Positions 10,011 to 18,156 of a stretch of DNA of 64,000 nt are shown here, in pieces (position 1 is the stretch's first letter; every line of letters starts with the position of its first letter). Origin of the DNA: an uncultured Lachnospiraceae bacterium (GTDB lineage Bacteria; Bacillota; Clostridia; Lachnospirales; Lachnospiraceae). The stretch spans positions 147,228 through 211,227 of the forward strand of contig CAJUDY010000002.1 of NCBI GenBank assembly GCA_910584945.1, in the 5' to 3' direction. The position numbers were made by a program, and so were the translations under genes. The notes under the pieces were generated by a model. That model made no database searches. It was not told the origin of the DNA and was given only the letters and a program-made list of their open reading frames with translations.

Positions 10011-12251
10011 ATGAGCGAAGAGATGATTATAAAGACAGAATATTCGGACGTCATGCAGAAGTCTTATATTGACTATGCCATGAGCGTCATTGTAGCCCGG
10101 GCGCTGCCGGATGTGAGAGACGGGCTGAAGCCGGTGCAGAGGCGGACCCTTTATGATATGCATGAGCTGGGCATCCGGAGCGATCGGCCTTATCGGAAGT
10201 GTGCCCGTATTGTGGGGGATACTATGGGTAAATACCATCCCCACGGGGACAGTTCCATCTATGAAGCTCTGGTAGTGATGAGCCAGAACTTTAAAAAAGG
10301 ACTGCCCCTGGTGGACGGCCACGGGAACTTTGGCTCCATTGAGGGCGATGGGGCGGCGGCCATGCGTTATACGGAGGCCAGACTTCAGAAAGTGAGCGAG
10401 GACGCCCTGCTGGCGGACCTGGACAAGGATATCGTGGATTTTGTGCCGAATTTTGATGAGACGGAGAAGGAACCGGGGGTTCTGCCCGCCAGGATTCCCC
10501 ATCTTCTGGTCAACGGCGCGGAAGGGATCGCCGTGGGCATGTCCACCAGCATCCCGCCCCATAATCTGGGGGAGACCATCGACGCCATGAAAGCCTATAT
10601 GAAGAACTCCAAGCTGACCGTGGAAGATCTCTTAAAGATCATGCCGGGGCCGGACTTCCCCACCGGCGGCATCGTGGTCAACAAGGATGAACTGACCGAG
10701 ATCTACCGGACCGGCAGCGGCAAGATCAAGGTCCGGGGCAAGGTGGAAGTGGAGAAGTTAAAGGGTGGAAAGGAGCAGCTGGTCATCACGGAGATTCCCT
10801 ACACCATGATCGGCGCCAACATCGGCAAGTTTTTGAACGATATCGGTACTTTGGTGGAGACGAAGAAGACCACGGACATCGTGGACATTACCAATCAGTC
10901 CTCCAAGGAGGGCATCCGGATCGTGCTGGAGCTTAGAAAGGGAGCAGACACCGAGCAGCTTACCAATATGCTCTACAAAAAGACCCGGCTGGAGGACACC
11001 TTCGGCGTCAACATGCTGGCGGTGGCGGACGGAAGGCCGGAGACTCTGGGCCTGACCCAGATCTTCGACCATGTGATCGACTTCCAGTTCGAACTGAATA
11101 CAAGGAAATACCGGACCCTGCTGAACAAAGAGCTGGACAAAAAAGAGATTCAGGAGGGCCTCATGAAGGCCTGCGACGTGATCGATCTGATCATCGAGAT
11201 TTTAAGAGGCAGCCGGGACTTAAAGATGGCCAAGGCCTGCCTGATGAGCGGACAGACAGAAGGCATCCGTTTCAAGTCGGAAAGGTCGAAAAAGCAGGCG
11301 GCGAAGCTTCATTTTACCGAGCGACAGGCGACGGCGATCCTGGAGATGCGGCTCTATCGGCTCATCGGCCTGGAGATCGAGGCTCTGATGAAAGAACATG
11401 AGGCCACCATGAAGAACATCGCAAGGTACTCGGAGATTCTCAACAATTACGACGAGATGGCGAAGGTGATCATCAAGGAGCTGGATCGCTTTAAAAAGAC
11501 CTACGCGGTGCCGAGAAAGACTGTGATTGAGAACGGCAAGGAAGCCGTCTTTGTGGAGAAGAAAGTAGAAGAGATGTCGGTGGTCGTCCTGATGGACCGG
11601 TTTGGGTACGTAAGGACCGTTGATGTGCCTACGTATGAGCGGAACAAGGAGGCGGCGGACAGCGAGAGCCGCCATGTGATCTTCTGCAAAAATACTGACC
11701 GGATCTGCGTCTTTACGGACGGCGGGAAGATGCATGCGGTGAAAGTGCTGGATCTGCCCTTTGGAAAATTCCGGGACAAAGCCTTTCCTATTGATAACTA
11801 CAGCAATTTTGACAGCAGCCAGGAGCAGATGGTCTGTGTGATCAGCATGGAAGAACTGTTAGCAGGAAAAATGCTTTTCGTAACCAGGCAGGGGATGACC
11901 AAGGTCGTGGATGGAAAGGAGTACGATGTGCGTACCCGGACCAGCGCGGCGACCAAGCTGAACGAAGAAGACCGGGTGATTTTCGCCGGGCGGCTTTCGG
12001 ACCATATGCAGCTGGTCTTAAGATCTGCGGAGGGGTATTTCCTGCGGTTTGGTACAGAGGAGATTCCGGAGAAGAAAAAAGCGGCCGTGGGCGTGCGGGC
12101 CATAAAGCTTTCGGATACGGATATCTTGGAGGAGGCGTACCTGTTTGCCAAGGGAACGGAGCGAAGCATCTCTTATAAGGAAAAAGAGGTGGCGCTTCAC
12201 AAATTAAAGTCGGCGGGAAGGGATCAGAAGGGGACGAAGATCCGCGTGTAG
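10011..12251 (+). CDS. parC: Type IIA DNA topoisomerase subunit A (GyrA/ParC family)
   Basis: 746-residue breakage-reunion subunit. N-terminal signatures include SYIDYAMSVIVARALPDVRDGLKPVQRR and the winged-helix HPHGDSSIYEAL. The catalytic tyrosine lies in AAAMRYTEARL. The quinolone-resistance positions appear wild type (Ser and Glu in HGDSSIYEA). In the C-terminal beta-pinwheel I see no QRRGGKG GyrA box, which favours a ParC-type role in chromosome decatenation; that is inference. The ribosome binding site GGAGGG lies just after the stop of the B subunit. Confidence 0.9.
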   Translation: MSEEMIIKTEYSDVMQKSYIDYAMSVIVARALPDVRDGLKPVQRRTLYDMHELGIRSDRPYRKCARIVGDTMGKYHPHGDSSIYEALVVMSQNFKKGLPLVDGHGNFGSIEGDGAAAMRYTEARLQKVSEDALLADLDKDIVDFVPNFDETEKEPGVLPARIPHLLVNGAEGIAVGMSTSIPPHNLGETIDAMKAYMKNSKLTVEDLLKIMPGPDFPTGGIVVNKDELTEIYRTGSGKIKVRGKVEVEKLKGGKEQLVITEIPYTMIGANIGKFLNDIGTLVETKKTTDIVDITNQSSKEGIRIVLELRKGADTEQLTNMLYKKTRLEDTFGVNMLAVADGRPETLGLTQIFDHVIDFQFELNTRKYRTLLNKELDKKEIQEGLMKACDVIDLIIEILRGSRDLKMAKACLMSGQTEGIRFKSERSKKQAAKLHFTERQATAILEMRLYRLIGLEIEALMKEHEATMKNIARYSEILNNYDEMAKVIIKELDRFKKTYAVPRKTVIENGKEAVFVEKKVEEMSVVVLMDRFGYVRTVDVPTYERNKEAADSESRHVIFCKNTDRICVFTDGGKMHAVKVLDLPFGKFRDKAFPIDNYSNFDSSQEQMVCVISMEELLAGKMLFVTRQGMTKVVDGKEYDVRTRTSAATKLNEEDRVIFAGRLSDHMQLVLRSAEGYFLRFGTEEIPEKKKAAVGVRAIKLSDTDILEEAYLFAKGTERSISYKEKEVALHKLKSAGRDQKGTKIRV

Positions 12252-12278
12252 CTTGTTTATACAGAAGAGGAGAACAAG

Positions 12279-12911
12279 ATGAGATTTCGATATGCGATAT
12301 TTGATATGGACGGAACACTGCTGGATTCCATTCCCTACTGGGACCGGCTGGTGCCTCAGTTTCTGCGGGAGTGCGGGGTGGAGGCGGGAGACGACGTCAA
12401 CGGGCGGATGGCGTCCCTGCCCCTTAACGAATGCGGAGCCTGGTTAAAAGAGCAGTTCTCCCTGCCTCAGGCGCCGGAGGAGATTGTAGAAGTGCTGTAT
12501 CAGAGGATCGGAAAATATTATCGGGAAGACATTCTGCCAAGACCGGGCGTGAAGGAGTGGCTGAAAGTCCTTCAGGAAAAGGGCGTCCGCATGTGTGTGG
12601 CCACGGCTTCCTCGGCGGAGCTTGGAAGAGCCGCCATGGAGCGCTGCGGTCTGATGCCCTATCTGGACTTTCTGGTGGACTGCGGCATGGTCGGAGCCGG
12701 CAAAGAAAGCCCGGCCGTTTATCTGCTGGCGGCGGAAAAGTTCGGAGCAAAGGCCGAAGAGTGCGCGGTGGTGGAGGACTCCGGCTTTGCCCTGAAGACC
12801 GCGAAGAAAGCAGGATTTTTCACCATCGGCGTGTATGAGAAGACGGAAGTCGACCAGGAGCGGGTCAGAAGGTACAGCGACTGGTATCTTGGAGAGGGCG
12901 ATCTCCAATGA
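12279..12911 (+). CDS. HAD-family hydrolase, beta-phosphoglucomutase-like subgroup
   Basis: 210-residue HAD protein with motif I FDMDGTLLDS (Asp9, Asp11), motif II VATAS, and a PRPGVKEWLKVLQEKG segment after a helical cap domain. It belongs to the phosphatase/phosphoglucomutase subgroup; substrate unknown. It lies 27 bases after the topoisomerase A gene, with AGAGGAG ahead of the ATG. The last codons and the stop codon (G-D-L-Q-stop) fall inside a copy of the dispersed repeat, so the C-terminus appears to have been set by arrival of that repeat. Confidence 0.8.
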   Translation: MRFRYAIFDMDGTLLDSIPYWDRLVPQFLRECGVEAGDDVNGRMASLPLNECGAWLKEQFSLPQAPEEIVEVLYQRIGKYYREDILPRPGVKEWLKVLQEKGVRMCVATASSAELGRAAMERCGLMPYLDFLVDCGMVGAGKESPAVYLLAAEKFGAKAEECAVVEDSGFALKTAKKAGFFTIGVYEKTEVDQERVRRYSDWYLGEGDLQ

Positions 12912-12950
12912 ATTTTGCATCGTAACTGTGAAGATACTGAACCAGTTACG
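12897..12950 (+). repeat. Dispersed inverted repeat, copy 2 (long form)
   Basis: Arms CGTAACTG (12921) and CAGTTACG (12943) enclose GAAGATACTGAAC. The preceding flank GGCGATCT.CAATGAATTT continuing into TGCAT is shared with the copy at the right end of the window, differing at one position. It overlaps the end of the HAD gene. Confidence 0.75.
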
Positions 12951-12977
12951 CACATAGGCTGATAAAGTACAAAGGAG

Positions 12978-13009
12978 GACTGCCGTGGAAAAAGCGGCGG
13001 TCTTTTTTT
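12978..13009 (+). terminator. Intrinsic terminator upstream of the SigV-like operon
   Basis: GACTGCCG pairs with CGGCGGTC (one G-T pair) around a nine-base loop and is followed by seven T residues. It closes the topoisomerase/HAD transcription unit just before the ECF-type promoter. Confidence 0.75.
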
Positions 13010-13017
13010 CGCGTGGG

Positions 13018-13047
13018 TGAAACTTTTTTGCAGGCCAAAAGGTCTAA
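13018..13047 (+). promoter_or_regulatory. ECF-type (probably autoregulated) promoter of sigma/anti-sigma pair
   Basis: TGAAACTTTTTT, about 18 bases, then GTCTAA. The TGAAAC -35 and GTC-containing -10 match the pattern used by SigV/SigW-type ECF factors. The downstream genes encode such a factor and its anti-sigma, so autoregulation is the natural reading. No sigma-A promoter is evident in the same gap. Confidence 0.65.
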
Positions 13048-13075
13048 CAATCAGAAAGAAGAAAACCAGCATCTG

Positions 13076-13130
13076 CCCGAAGGTCGCCCCGGAAGGATTT
13101 TACGGAACGAAGTGAGGACGGATGCGGAAC
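13076..13130 (+). repeat. Leader-associated repeat, copy A
   Basis: This stretch shares blocks GCATCTG, GGAAGGATTTT and GACGGATGCGGAACTT, in order, with the minus strand at 37367-37450. In both places it ends a few bases before a ribosome binding site. Its middle can form only weak stems here, whereas the second copy has a long hairpin. Function unknown. Confidence 0.5.
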
Positions 13131-13155
13131 TTAAATTAAGAAAGGAGGTACGTTC

Positions 13156-13671
13156 GTGAAGAGTACAGATAAAGAGGCGCTGGTGCACAGATGTCTGGTG
13201 GAACACTATGAGAAATATTATCGGATTGCATACAGCTATACTTTTCAGGAGCAGGACGCCATGGACATCGTGCAGGAGGGCGCCTATCGGGCGATCTTAA
13301 AAAGTGATTCCTTAAAAAATCCGCAGTACGCAGACACCTGGATCTGCCGGATCATGATGAATGAAGCGGTCCGCTTTCTGAAAAAATACAGAGAACGCAC
13401 CGTGGCCATGGGGGAAGTACCGGAGGAAGGAGCTGAGGATGAGACCAGGGATCTGGATCTTCGCCGGGCCTTGGAGAAACTGAGCGAGGAGGAGCGCAGA
13501 ATCGTTGTCCTTCGGTATTTTGAGGAAGAAAAGATTCAGACCATCGCGGACGTCATGGATCTGAAAGTCAATACGGTTAAGAGTCGGCTTCGCCGTGCCG
13601 TGGAGAAACTGAAAAAATATATGGAGTCAGGAGGCGCAGAGTATGGACAGATGGAAAAAGGAGTACAGTGA
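13156..13671 (+). CDS. sigV: ECF RNA polymerase sigma factor, SigV-like
   Basis: 171-residue ECF sigma factor. Region 2 is YYRIAYSYTFQEQDAMDIVQ and region 4 has IVVLRYFEEEKIQTIADVMD leading into VNTVKSRLRRAVEKLKK, a typical helix-turn-helix. It starts with GTG, seven bases after AAAGGAGGT. Its end overlaps the next gene by 29 bases, and that gene has the features of RsiV, so by partnership this is assigned as SigV. In Bacillus, Enterococcus and Clostridioides SigV drives lysozyme resistance. A matching ECF promoter lies about 110 bases upstream. Confidence 0.85.
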   Translation: MKSTDKEALVHRCLVEHYEKYYRIAYSYTFQEQDAMDIVQEGAYRAILKSDSLKNPQYADTWICRIMMNEAVRFLKKYRERTVAMGEVPEEGAEDETRDLDLRRALEKLSEEERRIVVLRYFEEEKIQTIADVMDLKVNTVKSRLRRAVEKLKKYMESGGAEYGQMEKGVQ

Positions 13672-14494
13672 GATTGTGGTGCCGGAAAATGGAAGAAAAA
13701 AGATGGAGGAAGCGATTATGAGAGCCAAAGAGAGCAAAAAGAGAGCAAAAAGAAACCGGGTATTCCGCTATGCGGGCAGTGCGGCGGCGGTATTTGCCAT
13801 TCTTTTGATTCTCCCAAATACCAGCCGGACAGCGGCGGCGGCCATGCAGCAGATTCCGGTTCTGGGAGAATTTTTCAAGGTAGTGACGATTCGGGAGTAT
13901 CAGGTGGATGAGGACCGCTATCAGGCGGATGTGAAAGTGCCGGAGGTGGTACCGGAACCGGCGGAAGGAGTGACCGAGGAGACGGCGGAACAGGCGAAGG
14001 AGACCGCCGACGCCATCAACTTTGACATTCAGAAAGTGACCGATGAACTGATCGAAGAGTTCAAAAGCACCATGGAAGAGTTTGAGGACGGTTACGGGGA
14101 CATTTTGGTGGACAGCAAGGTGCTGACCGACGACGAACGGTGGTTTTCTCTGGAGCTGGTGCTTTATCAGGGAGCGGGCAGCGGGTATGAGCGTCGGCGT
14201 CATTACACCATTGACAAGACCACCGGCAAAAGGGCGCAGCTTTCGGAGTTTTTTGGTGAAGATTACGTGGAGACCATCAGCGAGGAAGTAAAAACCCAGA
14301 TGCGCAAACGTATGGCGGAGGATGAGAATCTGACCTACTGGATTGACAACGAAGATATTCCTGAATGGAACTTTACATCGATCTCCGAGAATCAGGACTT
14401 CTACATCAACAAGGACGGAAAAGCGGTGATCTGCTTTGACGAGTATGAGGTCGCACCCGGATATATGGGGTGTGTGGAGTTTGTAATGGAATAA
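13643..14494 (+). CDS. rsiV: RsiV-like membrane anti-sigma factor (DUF4163/DUF3298)
   Basis: 283 residues: a basic cytoplasmic segment of about 40 residues, one membrane segment (YAGSAAAVFAILLILP), then an extracellular domain that looks like the DUF4163-DUF3298 pair of RsiV (RRHYTIDKTTGKRAQLSEFF, then a DFYINKDGKAVICFDEYEVA end). In Bacillus subtilis RsiV binds lysozyme, is cut by signal peptidase and releases SigV. Here an alanine-rich stretch SRTAAAAMQQ right after the membrane segment could serve as the cut site. The start lies inside the sigma gene, consistent with stoichiometric co-translation. Confidence 0.82.
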   Translation: MDRWKKEYSEIVVPENGRKKMEEAIMRAKESKKRAKRNRVFRYAGSAAAVFAILLILPNTSRTAAAAMQQIPVLGEFFKVVTIREYQVDEDRYQADVKVPEVVPEPAEGVTEETAEQAKETADAINFDIQKVTDELIEEFKSTMEEFEDGYGDILVDSKVLTDDERWFSLELVLYQGAGSGYERRRHYTIDKTTGKRAQLSEFFGEDYVETISEEVKTQMRKRMAEDENLTYWIDNEDIPEWNFTSISENQDFYINKDGKAVICFDEYEVAPGYMGCVEFVME

Positions 14495-14612
14495 TCGTAC
14501 GTTTTTAAGAAATTATTAAGGAGAATTAAGAAGATTTTCTCAAAAGGTTGTAGTAAAATAAAGAAAAACTGCGTTTATATAGATGTAAATGCATTTACCG
14601 GGAGGATAAATT

Positions 14613-15164
14613 ATGTTTCTGTTTCTGGCGCTTCTGGACAGTCCGGAGGAACAGGAAAAATTCACGGAAGTCTACAACCAGTATCGGCATTTCATGTGGT
14701 ATGTGGCCAATCAGAAGCTGCAGGACGCACAGCTTGCGGAGGATGCGGTGCAGGAAGCTTTTTTCGCCCTGACCAGGCATATGGATCAGGTGGAAGAGGT
14801 ACATAGTCCCAGGACGAAAAAGTTCCTGGCCACGATTGTCCGAAGCAAAGCGGTAGATCTCTTAAGGAAGAGAAAACCGGCGGAAGAGCTCAGAGAGTAT
14901 CTGGCGGAGGAAAAAGGCGGCGGAGATCTTTTGGAGCAGTATCTGACAAAAGAGAACTATCATTATCTGATCACCTGCATTCTGGAACTGGAGGATTATT
15001 ACCGGGTAGTATTTGAGTACAAATACCTCTATCAGATGGGAGACGCTCAGATTGGGGATATTCTCGGGATTTCTGCCAAGAATGTGAATGTACGTTACTT
15101 CCGGGCCAGGAAGAAACTGCAGGAGATGATTCAGAAGGAGGGCGGCCGGTTTGAAAGAGCATAA
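14613..15164 (+). CDS. Sigma-70 family RNA polymerase sigma factor
   Basis: 183-residue ECF-like factor. Region 2 is YRHFMWYVANQKLQDAQLAE, then AVQEAFFALTRHM. Region 4 is QIGDILGISAKNVNVRYFRA. The start follows GGGAGGATAAATT. It forms an overlapping three-gene unit with a one-span membrane protein and a DUF4349 lipoprotein, so it probably answers an envelope signal; the signal is unknown. I did not find a convincing matching ECF promoter in the gap upstream. Confidence 0.8.
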   Translation: MFLFLALLDSPEEQEKFTEVYNQYRHFMWYVANQKLQDAQLAEDAVQEAFFALTRHMDQVEEVHSPRTKKFLATIVRSKAVDLLRKRKPAEELREYLAEEKGGGDLLEQYLTKENYHYLITCILELEDYYRVVFEYKYLYQMGDAQIGDILGISAKNVNVRYFRARKKLQEMIQKEGGRFERA

Positions 15165-16023
15165 AGAGCGTTCCAAAGGAGAAGAGCTGCTGACTCAGGT
15201 TTTGGAAGAATGCCTGGAGGAGGATTTAAGTTTTGTGCCTCCGGAAGGGGAGATTGCCAGAACACACCGTTTTTCCCAGGAGTTTGAAGAGACGATGCGA
15301 AAGCTTCTGGAAGAGTTGTCGAAAGCGTATCAGAAGAAGATTCAGAGACATTTTTCCCCCAGATTCGGCCAGTGGGCCGCCTGCATCCTGGTGTTTTGCG
15401 CCTGCGGATGGCTGTTCTATCAGGTGAGCGGCCAGATCGGCGGCAGTCGGACGACGGAGGAGATGGCAGACACGGCGGCGCCGGAGGAAGCTGCTTCCGG
15501 GGAAGCCTTTGACGCGGGGGACGAAGGACTGGAAGCGGCGGCGGAAGACGCGCCGGCTTCCGAGGAAGAGCCGGAGTCCGCGCCGTCCGGAGGCGCGGCC
15601 CTGGAGGGAAGGACCTACTGCGACCGGACGGTCTATCCCGTTCCCGAGCAGGAGGTGCCCGAGGAGCTGGGGGGCGTGACCACACGGGTGAACTGCCCGG
15701 TGCTGGAAGAAGACAACCCGATCCTGATGCTGACTATCGGCAACACCGGGGAGGAAGATATCCGTTATCAGAGTCCGTCCGAGCTGCAGGTATGGCTTGA
15801 GGATGCCTGGTATCTGATCCCGGCCGGTCCGGAGTCGGAGGGAGAGTGGCTGATGCTGGAGGCCGGTATGGCGGTGGACGAGGAGATCAACCTGTCCGTC
15901 TATCAGATTGACCATGAGGCGAGACAGTATCGGCTGGTCACTCATACAGAGCAGGGTTCTGTGGGGGCGGAATTTACCTTTTCGGAAATGTTTGAAAAAA
16001 CCATGGAAGAGCAGGAGGATTAA
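15151..16023 (+). CDS. Single-span membrane protein, probable anti-sigma partner
   Basis: 290 residues, not matched to a named family. About 70 acidic and polar cytoplasmic residues precede one membrane segment (QWAACILVFCACGWLFYQV). A low-complexity Ala/Glu-rich stretch and an extracellular domain of about 170 residues follow. It starts with TTG inside the end of the sigma gene (14-base overlap) behind AAGGAGG, and is followed two bases later by a lipoprotein gene. Position and topology are those of an anti-sigma factor, but no known anti-sigma domain is recognisable, so the role is inferred from context. Confidence 0.65.
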   Translation: MKEHKERSKGEELLTQVLEECLEEDLSFVPPEGEIARTHRFSQEFEETMRKLLEELSKAYQKKIQRHFSPRFGQWAACILVFCACGWLFYQVSGQIGGSRTTEEMADTAAPEEAASGEAFDAGDEGLEAAAEDAPASEEEPESAPSGGAALEGRTYCDRTVYPVPEQEVPEELGGVTTRVNCPVLEEDNPILMLTIGNTGEEDIRYQSPSELQVWLEDAWYLIPAGPESEGEWLMLEAGMAVDEEINLSVYQIDHEARQYRLVTHTEQGSVGAEFTFSEMFEKTMEEQED

Positions 16024-16025
16024 GT

Positions 16026-17015
16026 ATGAAAATCAGAAAAAGGGCAGCGGTACTGTGGATGACGGCTCTTACGCTTTTGCTGGCAGTCGGATGCGGGGGC
16101 TCGCCAAAGGATGCAGCCGCCGGCGCAACCTCGGAAAGTATCGCCATGAATACGGCGGCGGCTATGCCGCAGGAAGTCGCAGAAGCTGCCTCCGAAGAGA
16201 TGGACGGCGGCGCGATCACTTCGGAGAACGGCATCGATCCGGCTGCCGAGACCGGGAGGAAGCTGATCCGGACGATACGTCTGGAGCTGCAGACCAAAGA
16301 GTACGACGAGCTGCTCGACGGGATTGGGAAGAAAATCCAGGAGATGAACGGCTACATTGAGAATTCTTCTGTGTGGGGCAACAGCTACACGAGCAGCAGT
16401 ACCCGGAACTGCGAGTACACGGTGCGGATTCCTTCGGACCGTCTGGACGAATTTGTCCAGGTGGTGGGGGAGCTGGGCAATGTGGTCTACAAAAATGAGT
16501 ATGTGGAAGACGTGACCCTTCAATATGTGGATGTGGAGAGTCATAAAAAGGCGCTGGAGATCGAACGGGACCGGCTTTTGGAGCTTCTGGAAAAAGCAGA
16601 GAATCTGGAGGACCTTCTGGCCATCGAAAGCCGACTCTCGGACGTGCGCTATGAGCTGGAGAATTACGGCAGCCAGAAGCGCTATCTGGATAATCAGATT
16701 GATTACAGTACCGTCAGTCTGTCCATTACAGAAGTAGAGCGGATCACCGATACCGGCAAGAAGACCTTCTTCCAGGAGATCGCGGAGCGCTTCGGCAACA
16801 GCCTGTACGGAGTGGGACGAGGTCTTCGGAGCTTTGTCATCGTATTCATTGGCTCTCTGCCCATACTGGTGTTCTGGGCGGCAGTCATCGCCGTGTTCGT
16901 GCTGATCATTTGGAAGCTTTTCTACGGGAAAAAGGAAAAAGGCGAAAAAGAGAAGAAGCGGTTTTTCCGCAAGAAAGAGTCCAAAGAAGAAAAGAACAAA
17001 GAGAACAAACCATAA
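16026..17015 (+). CDS. DUF4349 lipoprotein with C-terminal membrane anchor
   Basis: 329 residues. An N-terminal lipoprotein signal ends in LLLAVGCGG (lipidated Cys about residue 23). The DUF4349 domain follows: TIRLELQTKEYDELLDGI, then GYIENS, then YTVRIPSDRLDEFVQVVGEL. A coiled-coil stretch rich in ALEIERDRLLELLEKAENL comes next, and a membrane segment (VFWAAVIAVFVLIIWKLFY) and a lysine-rich tail end the protein. Proteins of this family accompany sigma/anti-sigma genes but have no settled function. It is the last gene of the operon and is followed by a shared terminator. Confidence 0.82.
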   Translation: MKIRKRAAVLWMTALTLLLAVGCGGSPKDAAAGATSESIAMNTAAAMPQEVAEAASEEMDGGAITSENGIDPAAETGRKLIRTIRLELQTKEYDELLDGIGKKIQEMNGYIENSSVWGNSYTSSSTRNCEYTVRIPSDRLDEFVQVVGELGNVVYKNEYVEDVTLQYVDVESHKKALEIERDRLLELLEKAENLEDLLAIESRLSDVRYELENYGSQKRYLDNQIDYSTVSLSITEVERITDTGKKTFFQEIAERFGNSLYGVGRGLRSFVIVFIGSLPILVFWAAVIAVFVLIIWKLFYGKKEKGEKEKKRFFRKKESKEEKNKENKP

Positions 17016-17022
17016 AAAGAAG

Positions 17023-17055
17023 TCCCCGGGAAGGATCTCCCGGGGATCACTTTTT
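17023..17055. terminator. Bidirectional terminator between convergent genes
   Basis: Perfect nine-base arms TCCCCGGGA and TCCCGGGGA with a T-run on the plus-strand side and an A-run on the other. It therefore works for the DUF4349 gene and for the minus-strand methyltransferase gene. Confidence 0.85.
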
Positions 17056-17057
17056 GA

Positions 17058-17903
17058 TCACTGCTTTATAAGCACCGCGCTCCCATGAAGATCCGGCAGA
17101 GGGAGCACCGTCAGATGCCGTTCCTGGCAGAAGGTCCGCACCGCCCGTCCCGCGCCTTCAAACTGGGCGCTGTTGTAGTCGTGAATCAGGATCGCGCCTC
17201 CGGGTACCAGCCGCGGCCAGAAGGCCGAAAGGCCCGCAAGGACCGGTTCGTAGAGGTCCGGGTCCAGACTTACAAAGGCCAGGGGCGGTAAGTCAGGGGG
17301 GAGCGTGTCCGGAAAATGCCCCTTTAAGAAGACCGCTCGGTCCGGGTGGGGGAGACGCGCGCGCACCTTCTCCACGCTGGTGTCGGAGAAGTCTCCGGCA
17401 GCGGCTCTGGCGCCGGGGGAAAGACTTTTCTCCATCTTCACATCCGCGTCGGAAAAACCAGTGAAGGTGTCAAAGAGATAGAGCGTCCGGGTGGGAAAAA
17501 GCCGGTTGATCTCCGCGGCGAAAGCACCCTGGTAGACACCCAGCTCCGCCACGGCGCCGGGGAGTTTTCGGTCTTCGATCTCCCGGGCGAGGAGTCTTAG
17601 ATGGGCAAGCCTTAAGTCCATGACTTTTCGGAACGGATTTAAGGATTCTACGGCGCCCTGATAGCCGTCTCTTTGAAGCTGTTCTTCGATGGAGCGCACC
17701 GCGTCTTTATTCAGCACGGCGATCAAGACCAGATCCGGCTGATATTCCGGAATTCGCTCCGGGGCAATGACGGGGATTCCCTCTAAAGAAGTCCCCCATG
17801 TGCCGGGGTTGTTGTCTGCAAAAGCAAGAAGCTCACAGTCGTACGGAAGCCACCGGGCTGCCATCTGCCCGCCCTGGCCGCTTCCAAATAAAATAATTCT
17901 CAT
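17058..17903 (-). CDS. TylF/MycF-type methyltransferase with N-terminal nucleotide-binding-like domain
   Basis: 281 residues. The C-terminal two thirds match the TylF/MycF/NovP group of SAM-dependent O-methyltransferases: AVAELGVYQGAFAAEINRLF as motif I, LYLFDTFTGF, and the metal-site region FVSLDPDLYEPV then ILIHDYNS. The first 80 residues (IILFGSGQGGQMAARWL, then PDLVLIAVLNKD) form a small Rossmann-like domain found in sugar-modifying proteins. The acceptor is unknown, possibly a surface sugar. It is a single-gene unit with AGGAGG five bases before the ATG, divergent from the oxidoreductase locus. Confidence 0.75.
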   Translation of the reverse strand: MRIILFGSGQGGQMAARWLPYDCELLAFADNNPGTWGTSLEGIPVIAPERIPEYQPDLVLIAVLNKDAVRSIEEQLQRDGYQGAVESLNPFRKVMDLRLAHLRLLAREIEDRKLPGAVAELGVYQGAFAAEINRLFPTRTLYLFDTFTGFSDADVKMEKSLSPGARAAAGDFSDTSVEKVRARLPHPDRAVFLKGHFPDTLPPDLPPLAFVSLDPDLYEPVLAGLSAFWPRLVPGGAILIHDYNSAQFEGAGRAVRTFCQERHLTVLPLPDLHGSAVLIKQ

Positions 17904-17925
17904 AAAACCTCCTGTAAAAAAGATT

Positions 17926-17951
17926 TTATTATTCTCAAAATAGAATAATAA
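17926..17951. promoter_or_regulatory. Perfect inverted repeat in divergent intergenic region
   Basis: Ten-base perfect arms TTATTATTCT and AGAATAATAA around CAAAAT, lying 17 bases upstream of the -35 of the oxidoreductase promoter and about 20 bases upstream of the minus-strand methyltransferase start. It has the size and position of an operator. It does not match ModE, Fur, PerR or Rex consensus forms that I know. With no T-run on the methyltransferase side, a terminator is unlikely. Confidence 0.5.
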
Positions 17952-17967
17952 GGACAGTGAAAATACA

Positions 17968-17996
17968 TTGACCGGATTGTCACAATCAACTATACT
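17968..17996 (+). promoter_or_regulatory. Promoter of the aldehyde oxidoreductase gene with palindrome in spacer
   Basis: TTGACC, exactly 17 bases, then TATACT. The spacer contains the perfect palindrome GATTGT-C-ACAATC (17975-17987), a likely repressor site since it occupies the RNA polymerase contact zone. The resulting leader runs about 155 bases to the start codon; I see no clear riboswitch fold in it, although a molybdenum-cofactor RNA should be tested for. Confidence 0.7.
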
Positions 17997-18156
17997 TGAT
18001 GTATAACAGTGAATTTATTGTGCATTTTGACCATTCATTTCCAGGACCAGCCGATCATCTGACTCTATTTTAGCAGAAAGAGAAAGGTTTGAACAGCGGC
18101 CTTTTGGCAGAATTCCGGAAAAGATGCGCAGGAAAAGGATTTCAAGGAGGTATGGA

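Noticed and set aside
9195..10562. Long antisense reading frame opposite the topoisomerase genes
   Set aside because: It is the mirror of two strongly conserved genes, has no ribosome binding site or recognisable motif, and such antisense frames are common in this GC-rich sequence (others at 3382-4617, 18235-19617, 19657-21264 and 21619-22788).
17997..18156. Molybdenum-cofactor riboswitch in the oxidoreductase leader
   Set aside because: The leader is long enough, but I could not trace the conserved Moco motif stems by eye. A covariance-model search would decide.
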